Below the pieces are notes generated by a model. The model worked only from the letters and a program-made list of their open reading frames with translations. It was not told the DNA's origin and did no database searches. This document shows positions 12,091 to 23,948 of a DNA stretch of 64,000 bases, one piece after another. The number at the start of each line of letters is the position of its first letter. The first letter of the stretch is position 1. The stretch comes from Sipunculus nudus (Eukaryota; Annelida; Sipuncula; Golfingiida; Sipunculidae), in NCBI GenBank assembly GCA_026874595.1, contig CM049310.1, positions 24,096,058 to 24,160,057 on the forward strand, written 5' to 3'. Position numbers and translations under genes: made by a program.

Positions 12091-13244
12091 CCAGACATAT
12101 ATATATATGAAATATGTCTGTCTGTCCGTCTGTCTGTCGGAATTTATAAAAAAATATGAATTCTTATTTTTTTTGCATTTTTTATGAATTATGAAACCCT
12201 AAACATTTCATAAGCAATGCAAGATTAAAGAAGTCGGGCATATCTTAAAGGTCTCCTTACGAACAGGTTAATGTCACAGGTTAATGGATTATGGGATTTA
12301 TTTATCTTTCCTTATTAATGTTAAACATTATATGCAATGCAGTATCTTAACAAATGTTACTAAAATCCATTTTTTAACAAGACAGGTAAATTTTATTGTT
12401 TTATCTCCACATAGTGGCCAGCTCCGTCCATCTGCCTGTCCGTCTGTAAACAATTATGTGATGCGATATCTCGGATAGTTTTACTCAGATCAACTTCTAA
12501 TTGTAGTAGCAGGTGTATGTTATGGGTCTCTAGAGCTGATTATAGGTTTTGGTCACACTTGAATGAATTTTGGATTTTTTATGAATTTGCTTTTACAAAT
12601 GTTTAAGATTTCATATGCGACACGTTTTCTCAAATAGTTTTTCTGGGATCTACTTCTAATTAAAGTAGCAGATGCATCTTATGGATTTCTAGAGTGGATT
12701 AGGTTTTGGTCACACTTGAATAATTTTTAAAATTTTTTTATGAATTTATAAATATAAAATGTTTACATATCATACGCATCACTATTTCTCAAAAAGGTTT
12801 TACTGCCGTCAACGGCCATTTATAGTAGATTGTGCATCTACTGGGTCTCCAGACCTGATAAGGTTTGGCTCACGCTTGAATAATTTCTAATTTTTATTTA
12901 TTCTAAACTTTACATTTCATATGCAACACAATATTATAAAAACTTACTCATTATCACTTCTGATCATGGAGTAATTGTTTCTTATTGGTCTCCTGACCTG
13001 ATTAGGATTCTGTCACACCTCATTGATTTGTTATGAGTTTTTCAAATTAGACTTTTATATTTTATTTCATATGTCATGCATTATCTCAAAAGGCGTTATT
13101 GGGATCCTACTCTTAGCAATAACGCATGTGCATCTTATGAGTTTCCTCGCCTGATTCGGGTTATATCGTAATATAAATCAGCTAAATTATACATTCCTCA
13201 CATTCCAGTTTTGCGGAGGACCCGATCCTCTGGGCATTTTCTAG
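12091..13244 (+). mobile_element. Non-autonomous Helitron with internal tandem array
   Basis: The 3' end is canonical. A perfect hairpin GAGGA-CCCGA-TCCTC at 13216-13230 is followed ten bases later by CTAG (13241-13244) and then T, the expected insertion-site base. The 5' side has the CTGTCTGTCCGTCTGTCTGT motif (12117-12138) typical of many animal Helitron left ends, and a second CTGCCTGTCCGTCTGT near 12431. The exact 5' TC terminus is not visible, so the left edge is approximate. Inside, at about 12452-13160, are four to five units of about 145-160 bp, marked by TCACACTTGAAT and ATTTCATATG. No Rep/helicase is encoded, so mobilisation would need an element elsewhere. Confidence 0.8.
12452..13160. 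repeat. ~155-bp tandem array inside the Helitron
   Basis: Units share, in order, ATTTCATATGC, TCTCAAA, GGGATC, ACTTCTAATT, GCATCTTATG, GTCTCTAGA, GATTAGGTTTTGG and TCACACTTGAAT. The last phrase recurs at about 12554, 12711, 12871 and 13014. Divergence rises to the right. Confidence 0.8.
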
Positions 13245-14217
13245 TTCATCTTGGTACATCATCTGCTTCGGCTTAAATAAAAAATACTTGTAAAAATAGA
13301 GGTGAAAAATGCATAAACCAGTTATGTACATGAGAAAACCCAACACCGAAACGGGCTACTTTGAAAATCGCTAAAAAGCTGCCTTAAAAATAAGAAAAAG
13401 GGGCAAGCTACCGTGTAAACTGTAGTGGGAGGATCTTGGCCAGGCAGGCTTCTTACAAAGGTTATCTTTGAACTACATCCACTAAGGTAGGTCGAGGTAA
13501 ATCCAGCAAGCCGATGGTACCAAATAAAATGTCCGGTACCGTTAGAGAGAGTATTACAAGGACTAGCCTGGGGGGAAGTGTCTTACACGGTAATAAGACT
13601 TAAAAGTCTCGGTTTCAATCTGTCTAGACTGGAATATGTATTGGCCTTCACATTATGTTTTCATGATTCCGGAACAAAATTATTACCTACGCTCGCCATA
13701 AATCCCCTCAGGAGTTTACACCCAGGGGAGAGTTTGAGGCATTTAGAAAATAAGCCAATTTTGGCCGTTCATTTACTTGTATAGATCTTGGAAGCGACAG
13801 AGAAATGGCGCGAGGGCGGGCTTCCCTGACCGTAATGGGGGTTAGGAGTTTAGCATGATTAGATTGCATTCCTGGCCCATTCAAAAAGGGCCACCTCGTA
13901 AAGAAAAATGTCTAATTCTGGGCAAGGCAAGGGGCGCCTGTGAAAAGTGCTTGTGTCCCAATGGCGAATTTGTCGGCTCCCCGCTAATCCAATAAGTAAC
14001 CTAAACCCTGAACTCCACAGAGCCAGTACTTGGTCAGACGAACATTTCTGGCCTGCAGGTGTACACCCGGCAGTTAATGTTATCCTTTACCTTCCATGTT
14101 TATTTTATTACTGACGGCCAGGAGCGCCACATCTACAGAAAACATACTGCCATTCGATCCAAAAAGCCGGGTGCGCAAAGAGTCCTTATAAAAAAGTAAT
14201 GCGAATACCCTTTGGAA

Positions 14218-14219
<2 letters not shown>
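13245..14219. other. No gene recognised upstream of the beta-helix gene
   Basis: No repeat family or exon could be supported. This stretch and the 500 bases after it would hold the distal promoter of the gene that starts at 14740. Confidence 0.35.

Positions 14220-14306
<87 letters not shown>
14220..14306. repeat. Compound (CT)n(AT)n microsatellite
   Basis: About 39 bp of CT followed by about 48 bp of AT, about 430 bp upstream of the start codon at 14740. The pyrimidine-rich strand may affect promoter structure, but that is speculation. Confidence 0.97.
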
Positions 14307-14312
<6 letters not shown>

Positions 14313-14615
14313 GAAAGGAATTTTATCATTGTTAAAATATTCATTCTAACAATATAAACATCCCCGCAACATCTTGACAGATGTAAGTAAGACTTTTTCA
14401 TTCCGTCGGCCGGTTGCATTGCTGACCGGGAAATACTGAATAAGTGCGTGGAACATTGATCGGGCGTCCTATTTTCGGGTTCCACTGCACAATCCTTTTT
14501 CTCCTTGCTTCATCGTTTTAATGTAACTTGTTGGAATTATTGACTTTATTTTTTTTATCTGTCCTTATGTTTCTTAGTCCTTTTGGGACTGAACAGGACA
14601 GCTGTGGCTGGGAAA

Positions 14616-14624
14616 CATATATAC
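14616..14624 (+). promoter_or_regulatory. Possible TATA-like element of the beta-helix gene
   Basis: CATATATAC lies 116 bp before the start codon, which would put transcription start near 14645 and give a 5' UTR of about 95 bases. A CTCTGGCTGTTGCAG string ending at 14685 could instead be a splice acceptor, which would mean the 5' UTR begins further upstream. The two readings cannot be separated from sequence alone. Confidence 0.25.
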
Positions 14625-14739
14625 GGAGAACAGATTGATGTCGTACAATTATGGTAAGATAACGGTGTACCTCTGGCTGTTGCAGGTGAACCCAGGCTGC
14701 CTGTAGACTTATGATGATTTGGGGAGACTGACGGCCGCC

Positions 14740-14776
14740 ATGGATCTTCTGATTCTGCTGCTGTCCCTGCTGATAG
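14740..14776 (+). CDS. Exon 1 of beta-helix membrane protein: start codon and signal peptide
   Basis: The start codon sits in a near-ideal Kozak context (GCCGCCATGG). Twelve codons read MDLLILLLSLLI, a hydrophobic signal-peptide core. The exon ends after one base of codon 13 at a consensus donor (ATAG|GTAAGT, 14777-14782). Exon 2 begins at 16993 in the matching phase, completing a GAT (Asp) codon and continuing CLSCEEVAV. The phase match, the perfect donor and the sudden supply of a signal peptide to a secreted-type ectodomain make this the best start. The alternative, the first in-frame ATG of the large frame at 16926, lies inside the intron and gives no signal peptide. Confidence 0.85.
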
Positions 14777-16992
14777 GTAAGTCTTTCACATGACCTCACG
14801 TCTCATCCTGCTGTTTAATTAAAGAAACATTCTCTAGTTGCATGATAATCAGCTGTACCCATCACGTGCATGTTTTTAATCTTATTTAATCTTATATAAA
14901 TATAGGCGCAATTCTAATCTGCCTTTCCTAATACGTATGTCGTGAATATGACGTAGCGTGTCATCTTGTTTTTAAATGAATATATTTTCCATGATTATAT
15001 TTAATTTTTTTTGATTTCCTTCCATTGTTCGCCTGTTGACTGTTTGCGGTTTCGTAGATTGAGGCCTAATTGCAAGTATAAATGTTAAAATTTCTTCAGT
15101 TACTCCTTTATCATATATTGGCATATACTTTTAGTGTTACCTTTGTTGTGGATGAATTATTAACTAATTGCCTTATACAAGAAGTAATGACTTAAATTTA
15201 CATGCATCTATTCATTCATAATGCCTTTTTGATAAGTCACTTTTTACGAAACATAACCAATATAAACTGGTTCAGGTTTTGTGTAATATATCATCCTTGT
15301 TTATATTGGATTATAATCTTATTAGCAAGAGAAACAGATTCGTTTCTTTCCATCCATAGATCGTTTTAATAAAGCATTGCATTTACAAGAAGCAGCTGAT
15401 CTGAGAAAGTTGATATTGGTAAATACCTGGCTGACCTAGAGGCGGGGCTGATTTATGATGGCATGTTTTTGCCACCTCGTACTGCTGCTTCCATCTGTCA
15501 AGCGGATGACTGTTTTCCCTCCAACGGGTCTCCTAACAAATTTATCTTTGCAAGAAACCGGGTACTTACATTGATTTTGGTTTTCCACATGTTTTGCAGA
15601 TATGGCTTGCTCTAGGTACAGATATTTAAGTCTACGGTCTTCTTTTCGTACGTCTTCCTTAGTAAATGTTATCAAATTATTATCCCAGATATTCAGGGAG
15701 GTTTATATATTCTAGCTTTGTGGTTATTACTTATTTCAATCTAATTTTGTCGATGCTCCATATTTGATATACATTTTTTTTCTTTAACTTTTTGTATAAA
15801 ATTACATTTGCGTCTGATCGATCATTTGTGATAATCACTCGAAATAAGCAGATCATCACTCTTGGTAACAATGAATTAATAAGTAATACTTCATGTAGAA
15901 TGGATATTTCTATCAATTTAACTAACTATGGAAGACGTCTTGTTCCCAGTATTAAGTAAACAGTTCAGTTATTTTACATTAAAATCGTATAAAAACATGT
16001 GTTGCACCACCGGCGCTTAACGGTGACCCACAGCAGATGGATCAATACGCGGACTAATTGTGACGGTAACTGATGTAGCGTGTGGTCAGCCATCAAGACG
16101 TGCTGTCTCTTTAAGGTACATCACTTCCCTGAATGCTGACCATTGTATCATTCCGTGCTAACGGTGCAAGATCTGTTTGACCGTGCTTCCCCCACAAACA
16201 TGACCATTTCATGTCTACGCCTAATTAGGCAGGTGGCTCATTTTAAACGAGATAACCTTAAATTGTAGCCCACACCCCAGAGACACATCTTCGGCTCCAC
16301 GGTATACAGGATCGACTGATATTGCAGGCGTGTTCAATAATGAAATGTATAGACTTTGTGTGTGATGGGATATTTGTTTAAAACTAGTACATTACTAAAC
16401 TGAGAAAAAGTGTTGATGTTGATATTGCAGGCATATCTCAGGCGGAATGCGACGTTTTGTTGAACCTGCACTCGTTACTCCCGCAAAGAGCATAATGCTG
16501 ATCTCTGTTGTAAAAGACTTTAAACCTACCTCGTGTTGAAAACAGTAGCTCCGCGTAAGTTTTACCAGTGGCAAGCCTGTCGTTATCGAGAGGTTGAGAC
16601 CAGGGTGATTGGATTACTGTGTACATTTTGTAGAGAGGAGACTTTCTGCTCCGACAAAGGATACATGATCTTACTTGTACTGGTAAATACCTCTAACACG
16701 CGAAGTGAGCGTTTTGTGACTAAATGGAAATTAGGTTTTGGACTGGATTAATGAAATTAATCCTGCATAATTCAGATGTAAAGGTTTATAGTTAAGCTAT
16801 CTTCATTTCCACGCCTCCACCCTTATAGAGAGGCTGCATTTATTTTGCGTAGGTATTATTTTCAATTTAGTGGTCGCTCATTTCGATCGGTTTAAGAAAC
16901 TTCTCCTTCTAGTCAAATCCATTGAATGTATTTTATTATATGGAAACATGAAAACAGCCTTGATGGAATAAAAATCAGATGTTTCTTTACAG
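14777..16992 (+). other. Intron 1 of the beta-helix gene
   Basis: 2216 bp from GTAAGT to a TTTCTTTACAG acceptor, phase 1. It is AT-rich. None of the transposon families seen elsewhere in the window was found in it, nor any exon. Confidence 0.8.
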
Positions 16993-19900
16993 ATTGTTTG
17001 TCTTGCGAGGAAGTTGCCGTTAGAGCTACAAGGGGCAAGGACGGCCCAAAACAGGCAGCATCTCGACTTCTAAGTGCTATCAACGCGTCGAGGTCTGATA
17101 CTACACTGGTTCTGTACGGGACAGGTCGGCCCAGTGTCTTCATGTTCAAAGGCTTCCTGGAGGTCGAACATATGGATGCAGAGCTGACCATTAAAGGTTC
17201 GGGCCCACGTACTCTACTTGTCGGCCAAAGGTCAGCCACTATGGTTATTCACGGGTCAGGAAAGCTAGTCTTGGACTCCCTTGATTTATTCGGTGTCACC
17301 ATAGCTACGAATACTCATGTGTCTGTTCGAAACTGTACACTAAAACATTCGAACATATACCAAGTTACTACAACTTATGATATTCATTTGGAGCTTGCCA
17401 ATGTCACGTGGTCTGGGATATCACGTTGCCGCGAGCACCGATGTGAGTCATCGAGCAAGTTGATTGTCCGAGGTAAAGTCTCTAAAGTCAATATCACTGA
17501 CTGTAAGTTTGAACAAACTACAAAGAAAATAATGGTAAACAATACACAATCAGAAGTTGACATCCACAATAGCAAGATAATCAACAGAAGATCAGCACAA
17601 CCCGTTTACGGATGCATCCGAATATATTTACAAAATTCAAGTCGGTCAGTCGTAAGTGTTTCCAACTCGTTGTTTGAGGGACAGATGCAACCAAATCCAA
17701 TATTAAGTTCTCTTAACATCGCAGAAGGAGCCCTGCGTATCAAGAGAATTGACAATGATCCGACGAACGTGGCTGATATACAAGTTGTCAATACCAGTTT
17801 CTTAAACAACGAACGGGGGCTGTCCGTGGAGGGCGGAGTCACAAGCATACGCGTGGAAAACTGCTCGTTTATCGCAAACAAAGCGGTGCATGCTGGAGCT
17901 GGCATCCTGCTCCTAACAGAGAAATATACAACAGTCGACATTCGACGATGTGTGTTTAAAAACAACGCAGCCGGCATTTTTCCAAGGAGACCGCAAGATG
18001 TCCTTAATTCCAATACGTCGAAGCTTATTTACGGACGACATTTGGTACAAGTGAGCGCAAAATGCTGTAAAGGGAAAGTCCAACCGTTAGGGAAAGGCGG
18101 TGCAATTCGGATAAATGCTGGAAAGGCCACGATTTCAGACAGTGTGTTTTCTAATAATTCCGCCAATACTCTCGGGGGTGCAATTTTTGTTGAGGCAAAT
18201 GCGTCTGTTTATATGAAAGGAGTTACAATAAAAAACGTTGGTAGTCAGGATTTGATATCTCCTGGTGACGTTATATACTCCACGGGGTCCATGGTCCTCG
18301 CTGGTGTTCTTGTTGACGTTGCAGCAAGTCTTGATCACGTGCCTCTCATACGTCACACGGGCGATGACCAATCAGTTAAACTCGAGAACTTTGAACTGAG
18401 ATGCCCGTTACAATATACCCTGAAGATGTCTTCATCCCCTGGACTGTACGTTGGCAATCAGGGAGACTCTTATGCAGCTGCCCTTGATGAACTGATAATC
18501 TATTGTTCACTGTGCTCTGGCTATACTTATACTTTACAAAACGGCGAATTCCATTTAAATGGAAGTGGTAAGTTCATGTACCTGAAGAACTCTTCCACTG
18601 AGAATCAGCACTCGTTCATGAGAGAGCGCACGGTGGTATGTCACGAGTGTCCGTTTGGTGCCCGTTGTGACGGTAAGATACGACCACGTGACAATTTTTG
18701 GGGTTATGAGCAGGAGGAGAGGGCGCAGTTTATTCGCTGTCGGCCGGGTCACTGCTGCACTGACGGACAATGTTACCAGCTTAACAGCTGTGCATCGTCC
18801 CGGACAGGTACCCTCTGTACCACGTGTAAGAAGAAAACGTTGATGGATCCATTTAGCGGAGAGTGTATTCCCGTGAAGGATTGCCGGGTAGAGTACTATC
18901 CCCTACAGATTGTGATCGTGGTGGTGTCCTGGTTGTTCCTTGCTCTTGTTGCAAGTTGCAGCTTGAACTATCGCAGGGTTGATGTGTACCGAAATGATGA
19001 CGGGATCAGTGTTGAGTTAGAAACTCTTTCCCGGGAGACATCGCTGACGTCAGACGCCGGGACATACTCAGCCAGCGGCGAGACTCAGACTAACCCGCGG
19101 AACAAGAAGAGCGGGGAGAGCGCCTGTAGCTTTATCGTTGTGGTGTACATCCTCTTCTACATGCAGGATGTCCGTCTGTACCACGCCAGTATGTCAGAGA
19201 CTACTTTAAACGGCTACAGCTACGTCACCTGGATCATCTCAAAAATTTCTTTTATTTTCACTGACCTTGTTCCGCCAACCAACCTGAAATCCTGTGTCAG
19301 CACCATGTCATCATCTTTACATATTCACTCTCTCCACTTGGCGGTCGTGGGGTTATTGCTCGTGCCGGTATACTGTGCTGTGGCTGTTGTCAGTTGTGCT
19401 CGTCGTGGTGTCCTTCGTAATACTCGCAAACTATTGAGCTACATCAGCTGGTTCTTGACCTTCACCCTGGCTCAGAGACTTATTCTCCTGTTGTCCTTAC
19501 TAATTCGCTGTGTCACCATCAGAGGGCACCACTTACTGTATCTTGACAGCAGTGTCACGTGTCTTCAACCGTGGCAAACATTTTTGTTGTGTTATCTGCC
19601 TTTATGGACGCTCGGGGCTCTGATTGTAATGGGGGCGGCGGGCAGCAAATTCAACCCCCATAAACAGAGTGTGATGCAGAGCGTGATATCGTGGTGGCTT
19701 CCTTTGCCTTACCTCGTGCAGCTCCTCAGAACAAGAAAAAATCCTTCAACCAAAGTGACTTCTTCCAGTTTCATACGGCGTTTTGGCACGGTAAAATGGC
19801 AGATGAACTGGCTAGGTTTTCTGTTATTTTTCCGTTTCACGCAGGCCGTGTCTTTTTCTTTTGTTCTTGAACCTCTAGTTCGGAGTCTGTGCATGGCCTG

Positions 19901-20204
19901 TTCGACTTTTCTTTTGTTGCTGCTGCAGGTGCACCTGAAACCCGAGTCTAACAAGGTGATATCGTTGGTTAGTCACGGGACCGTGATAACCACTATCTTA
20001 GTGGCGGGTATCAGCACAGTTCGCATGGCGGTCAGCATGGACAACGGGGCCAAGGCGGCTATACATATCACTATCGTGTCATGGAGCGACCTGCTGCTGG
20101 AGTCTCTGTGTGTAGGCCTGCCAACCATAGTACTTGTCATTCTCATCATATGGTGTTTGACTGTAGGAATACTTGGACTTATTGGCATTATGAGGTGCCA
20201 CTAA
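16993..20204 (+). CDS. Beta-helix ectodomain, multi-pass membrane protein (exon 2, to stop)
   Basis: Spliced to exon 1, the product is about 1082 residues. After the signal peptide, residues ~15-555 form a right-handed parallel beta-helix. Rungs such as VENCSFIANKAVHAGAGILL and FSNNSANTLGGAIFV carry the FxxN and GGA[I/L] motifs of Pmp/pectin-lyase-like repeats, and there are many Asn-X-Ser/Thr sites. Residues ~562-646 are a Cys-rich module: CHECPFGARCDG, then NFWGYEQE, RCRPGHCC, NSCASSRTGTLCTTC. About nine hydrophobic segments follow: ~650-670, 723-741, 795-817, 828-855, 875-895, 950-972, 979-996, 1001-1024 and 1050-1078. A polar loop of ~50 residues lies between the first two. This architecture matches large unnamed invertebrate families annotated as 'probable outer membrane protein pmp'-like. 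The ligand and signalling role are unknown; a cell-surface receptor or adhesion role is inference. The frame is intact with no internal stop. Confidence 0.9.
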
Positions 20205-20501
20205 GCAGTCCGAGTTGTATTTTAATATTCAGTAGAATTTAATGTGTGCAGGATACAAGTAGGAGAACTTTCTTCAACTCACTGCTGATGTGCCTTTAAA
20301 GGGGACAGCCGTTAATGCGGTTGCATTGTTCAGACCTTTGTAGCAGATCTGCCTAAGGACGATTTAATTAAAGCGTTACGATTGAGGTAATGAGTCAACC
20401 CCTGAGCTTATGACGTAGACGCCCGCAGATCACCCGCTTATCGTTTCCGCTTAATCATTAGCAATACATTCTCGGTGCCTACATTGTTTTCTGATAATAA
20501 A
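20205..20501 (+). terminator. 3' UTR and polyadenylation signal
   Basis: The stop codon TAA is at 20202-20204. The first canonical AATAAA is at 20496-20501, giving a 3' UTR of about 300-320 bases. A second AATAAA at 20851-20856 could give a longer form. Confidence 0.6.
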
Positions 20502-21343
20502 TATAGACTTAAGTTTCGTGTTTATTCAGTGTTATGTAAAAAATGTCCAGTATGATCAATATCGGGGTTTCTCTTGTGGATGGTAGGGTAAGTCACCTCG
20601 TATGTTCATTAAGCAGACAGTTTCATGTGCGTGACTTAGATGGCCTTAACTGGTCCCCTTGTAGTTTGGCATCAGCTGTACATAGTAATCTATTTTTTTA
20701 AAGTTTAAATTTCGCCCATAGTTTCATACAAATTCTAAAATATGCGTGTTTCTGATCTATTGAATGAATGAAGACGCTCTGTCAAACAGCTGACTTAGGG
20801 ATAAAAGCTGCAACCTCGAGTGCAGGCAGACGTCGTGTCATTATGTATTGAATAAAACTAAAGGCAACCAAATAGTTTATCGAAACAGATCCGATTATAG
20901 ATAACTTACTGGAGCGAACAAAAACAGTAATTTATGTAAAACACTAAACCATCTGGTGCTAGAACATGGGTTCAATAACAAACGAGCACGTCTTTGTATA
21001 TAAGCTCAAGTTTTGTTGCCCGTGATACTCGTCCGTCTGATGGCCTTCAGTGAGAAACTAGAGCCGCGGGCATGGTAACATATCATCAGCTGGATTCGAT
21101 TTCAATTTTATGTGAATATTCCTTAACGGCACACATTAGGTCCCACTGATTTCATTGCTTAAAGTTTTAGCTCAAACTCATGTTGCGCACCAATACTGAG
21201 ATTACATAGGTTCATTCTCATTCTTATTCATTACATAAGGCCAAAAATCCACACAGTGCCACGTCTGCGATCACCACTCAGAGACTGCAGACGTAGCAAC
21301 ATGTGCATCCGCTGAAAGTACTGTCATAAAACTGGCAAATACC
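20502..21343. other. No gene recognised downstream of the beta-helix gene
   Basis: AT-rich and unassigned apart from the possible distal polyadenylation signal at 20851-20856. Confidence 0.4.
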
Positions 21344-21698
21344 TTAGGCCAAAAATAAAGGTTTGGTTCTCAGGCACTTTTTTTCTACAGAAATCAGTGC
21401 GGACGGACGATTTTCAAAACTTTTTTTGTTTGTTTCGATAAAAATGTCATATGATCAGGGAAAAACATGATAAAAACAATATATTTTTTGCTAAATAGAT
21501 GAAAACACTACATAACAAAGGAATTCCTATCACATTTTTATTTATTATCTTCTTACAAGAAGCGTCCGAGCGGCTGGAGCTCAAAATTGAAAAGTTTCTA
21601 TTGAAAATCAAAATAAAAATTTTATTTGCGGGGGGGGGGGGGGGGGGGGGTAAATTTGATGCGTGCGGTGCCGGAAAACATACTTTTATTTGGCCGTA
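21344..21698. mobile_element. TIR element (MITE), family M1, copy 3
   Basis: The left end TTAGGCCAAAAATAAAGG continues into TTTGGTTCTCAGGCAC. The right end is GCGGTGCCGGAAAACATACT then TTTATTTGGCC, the inverted end with several mutations. The interior aligns with copy 2 in the same orientation (CAGAAATCA, GAGCGGCTGGAGCTCA, GAAAATCAAAATAAAA). A pure G run of about 20 bp at 21630-21650 sits where copy 2 has GCGGGGGTTGG. Open frames here on either strand are the element's interior. Confidence 0.85.
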
Positions 21699-23948
21699 GA
21701 ATATGTTTTTATTTCCATTGCTACATTGTACCATGCAGTTCCCCCCCCCCCCCCCCACCCAAACAGCGTGAATTCTCGCATTAATAACACTACTTCAGTG
21801 TTACGTATTATTTCTTTTTGTTTATCGAAGACATAACGCTAATAAAGTATATTTTGGGTAAGGTGTTTGTACCACAACGGATCCTTTGGCGCCTGAAAGA
21901 AATTGGTATATATTCATCGAGAGGGATCCATCGGAATGGAAATGGTACAACAATATGTTCCTTTAGCGTTGGGGACGTAATATTTACTTGAGACGAAAGA
22001 AATAGGGATGACTGCACGTGTAATGTGTAATTTATGATATTGATTATTGTTCATTAATTAAACTGATGTTATCATGTCAAGAATATCTTTGGAGGAAAAA
22101 TCTTTTTAATATCAGTTGATTTATCTGGCAATCAAATGATTGATTTTTGTGCAAACCAAAACTGCTTGTGTATAATTCTACCCTATGTATAATTGTATCC
22201 AAATCTGACACCATACACATCGGGAATTTCTGATCCATGACTCAGGAATTTCTTATTTGATTTATTTTTTCATCAGGAACGGACTGCTATCATCAAGTCG
22301 GCATAATTTATTAACCGATTAAACCAACCTACCAACTTTTTCTTAAATCTTACGTAACGCCGTCCTACATACTAGATGCAATATTTACAGTTAAATCGGA
22401 TTTGAAAGGCTGGTACGGGGTATTTCTACCATGATGTTTACATTAAAGTTCCAGCACGGCGGTAGTCAGTGATAAAACTAGAAGATATCTTAGTCTCTTG
22501 ACTGCTTTATGAGGCAGTACCAGACCAAAATACACAGACTGTGCTGGACAGGATTTTACATAATTCATAAATGTGTAAATTTCTCCGGCAGTTTCCATAA
22601 TTCTACCAGAGTTAAATAAGTTTGGTAACATTCCCTATATGATGTTTGCGGGATACATCCGACGCTTTCAGATAGTCCCCAGATTCAAACAGCTCCCAGA
22701 ATACACAGCGAAACAAGGCCATCACAACAACAACATGCCAGGTGGGGCATGAGTCGATTTCCCTCGGGAATGCGATTTCTGGTTTGATTTCCACAGAGGG
22801 TATCAATAATGGCGCCAGTAGTACAATAAGGGGTTCTGCCTGAGGTTTTTAAAACTAGTTTTTAATTTACGTAAGTGGTTACCAACAGAATGGTTAACTT
22901 TGAGTCTTACTTTTATCAATTTACCATTTAGTTGAAATAATTTGCGTGTCTGTGATAAATTATGCTGTATGCGCCACCCTGTCTGATTGCAATAAGAACG
23001 CTTTTCAAAAATGTTGAAATAGTTCGCTGGTATATCCATAATATAAACAGTATGTTACAGTCAGTAAAATTACAAAAACTTTTTAAATTAGGCTTGGCAT
23101 GCATAGGCAAACATAACGAATATAATACCATGCAGACAAAAAAAAACATGTTACATGTTTAGTATAGAATGCATGGCTAGCACGATATTTAGACACGCCT
23201 CAGCTGACTAAAGTTAAAGGGGGATAACGACCGGCTGCTGGCGGACGATCGTCTGGTCATTGACACTTGACGCCCGTTAAGGCTCAACATGACTGATGTC
23301 CCCGACATGGGATATGTCTTGAGGATGGGACGCACGGGATCGATTGAGACGTGCCAGCTTTTTCCATGATTTGAATTTACTGAGCATGTCGGGTTTTCTT
23401 GATGTATGTTAAGTCCTGCCAAGTATTTCCAGACAGATGATACATTACACATCTAATTCAGCAACATGTAACAATATGTTTGTGCTGGGATACAGATTCC
23501 CATCAAGAAAATGATTCCAGGTAATTGGCGCTACAAGATTAAGGGTTATAGAAGAGACTGAAAGTAAGGCCTTGCGTAGTCTGTTAAATCTAAATCCAGA
23601 CATACGATCTGATGAATACTAGACACATTGAATAACGTGTTTAGCTCAGTCACTTCTTGCCATAGCAAGAACATTATCAAGCAGAAAACAATGATGTAGC
23701 CCGGGTACAATAAAATCTTTTTAAAAGAAATTTAAAATGAAACTCAGATAATCAGCAGTTTTTGTTAGTCTGCACATGATTATTACTTTAAATTTTGATT
23801 ACATTTAGCTCAGGATGCAGACCTAAAGCTTGGTACAGAGTCTATCTTTTAATATTCTGTTAGTAGTTCGCACATGTGTATAAATGTCTTTATCATATGT
23901 GACAGAGCTTTCCTTCTGCTGGACTCGAGATGGACTTGGCCTGATTTC
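21699..23948. other. No gene recognised
   Basis: A C run of about 14 bp lies at 21740-21754. Several short minus-strand open frames at 21.8-23.5 kb lack recognisable domains. Confidence 0.4.

Noticed and set aside
16926-16991. In-frame ATG and 22 codons upstream of exon 2 as the gene start
   Set aside because: They lie inside the intron, end in a clean TTTCTTTACAG acceptor, give no signal peptide and have a poor start context.
17606-18013. 135-codon minus-strand frame inside the beta-helix exon
   Set aside because: Shadow of the strongly supported plus-strand gene.
21447-21758. Proline- and glycine-rich frames on both strands
   Set aside because: They cross the G and C homopolymers of a non-coding TIR element.
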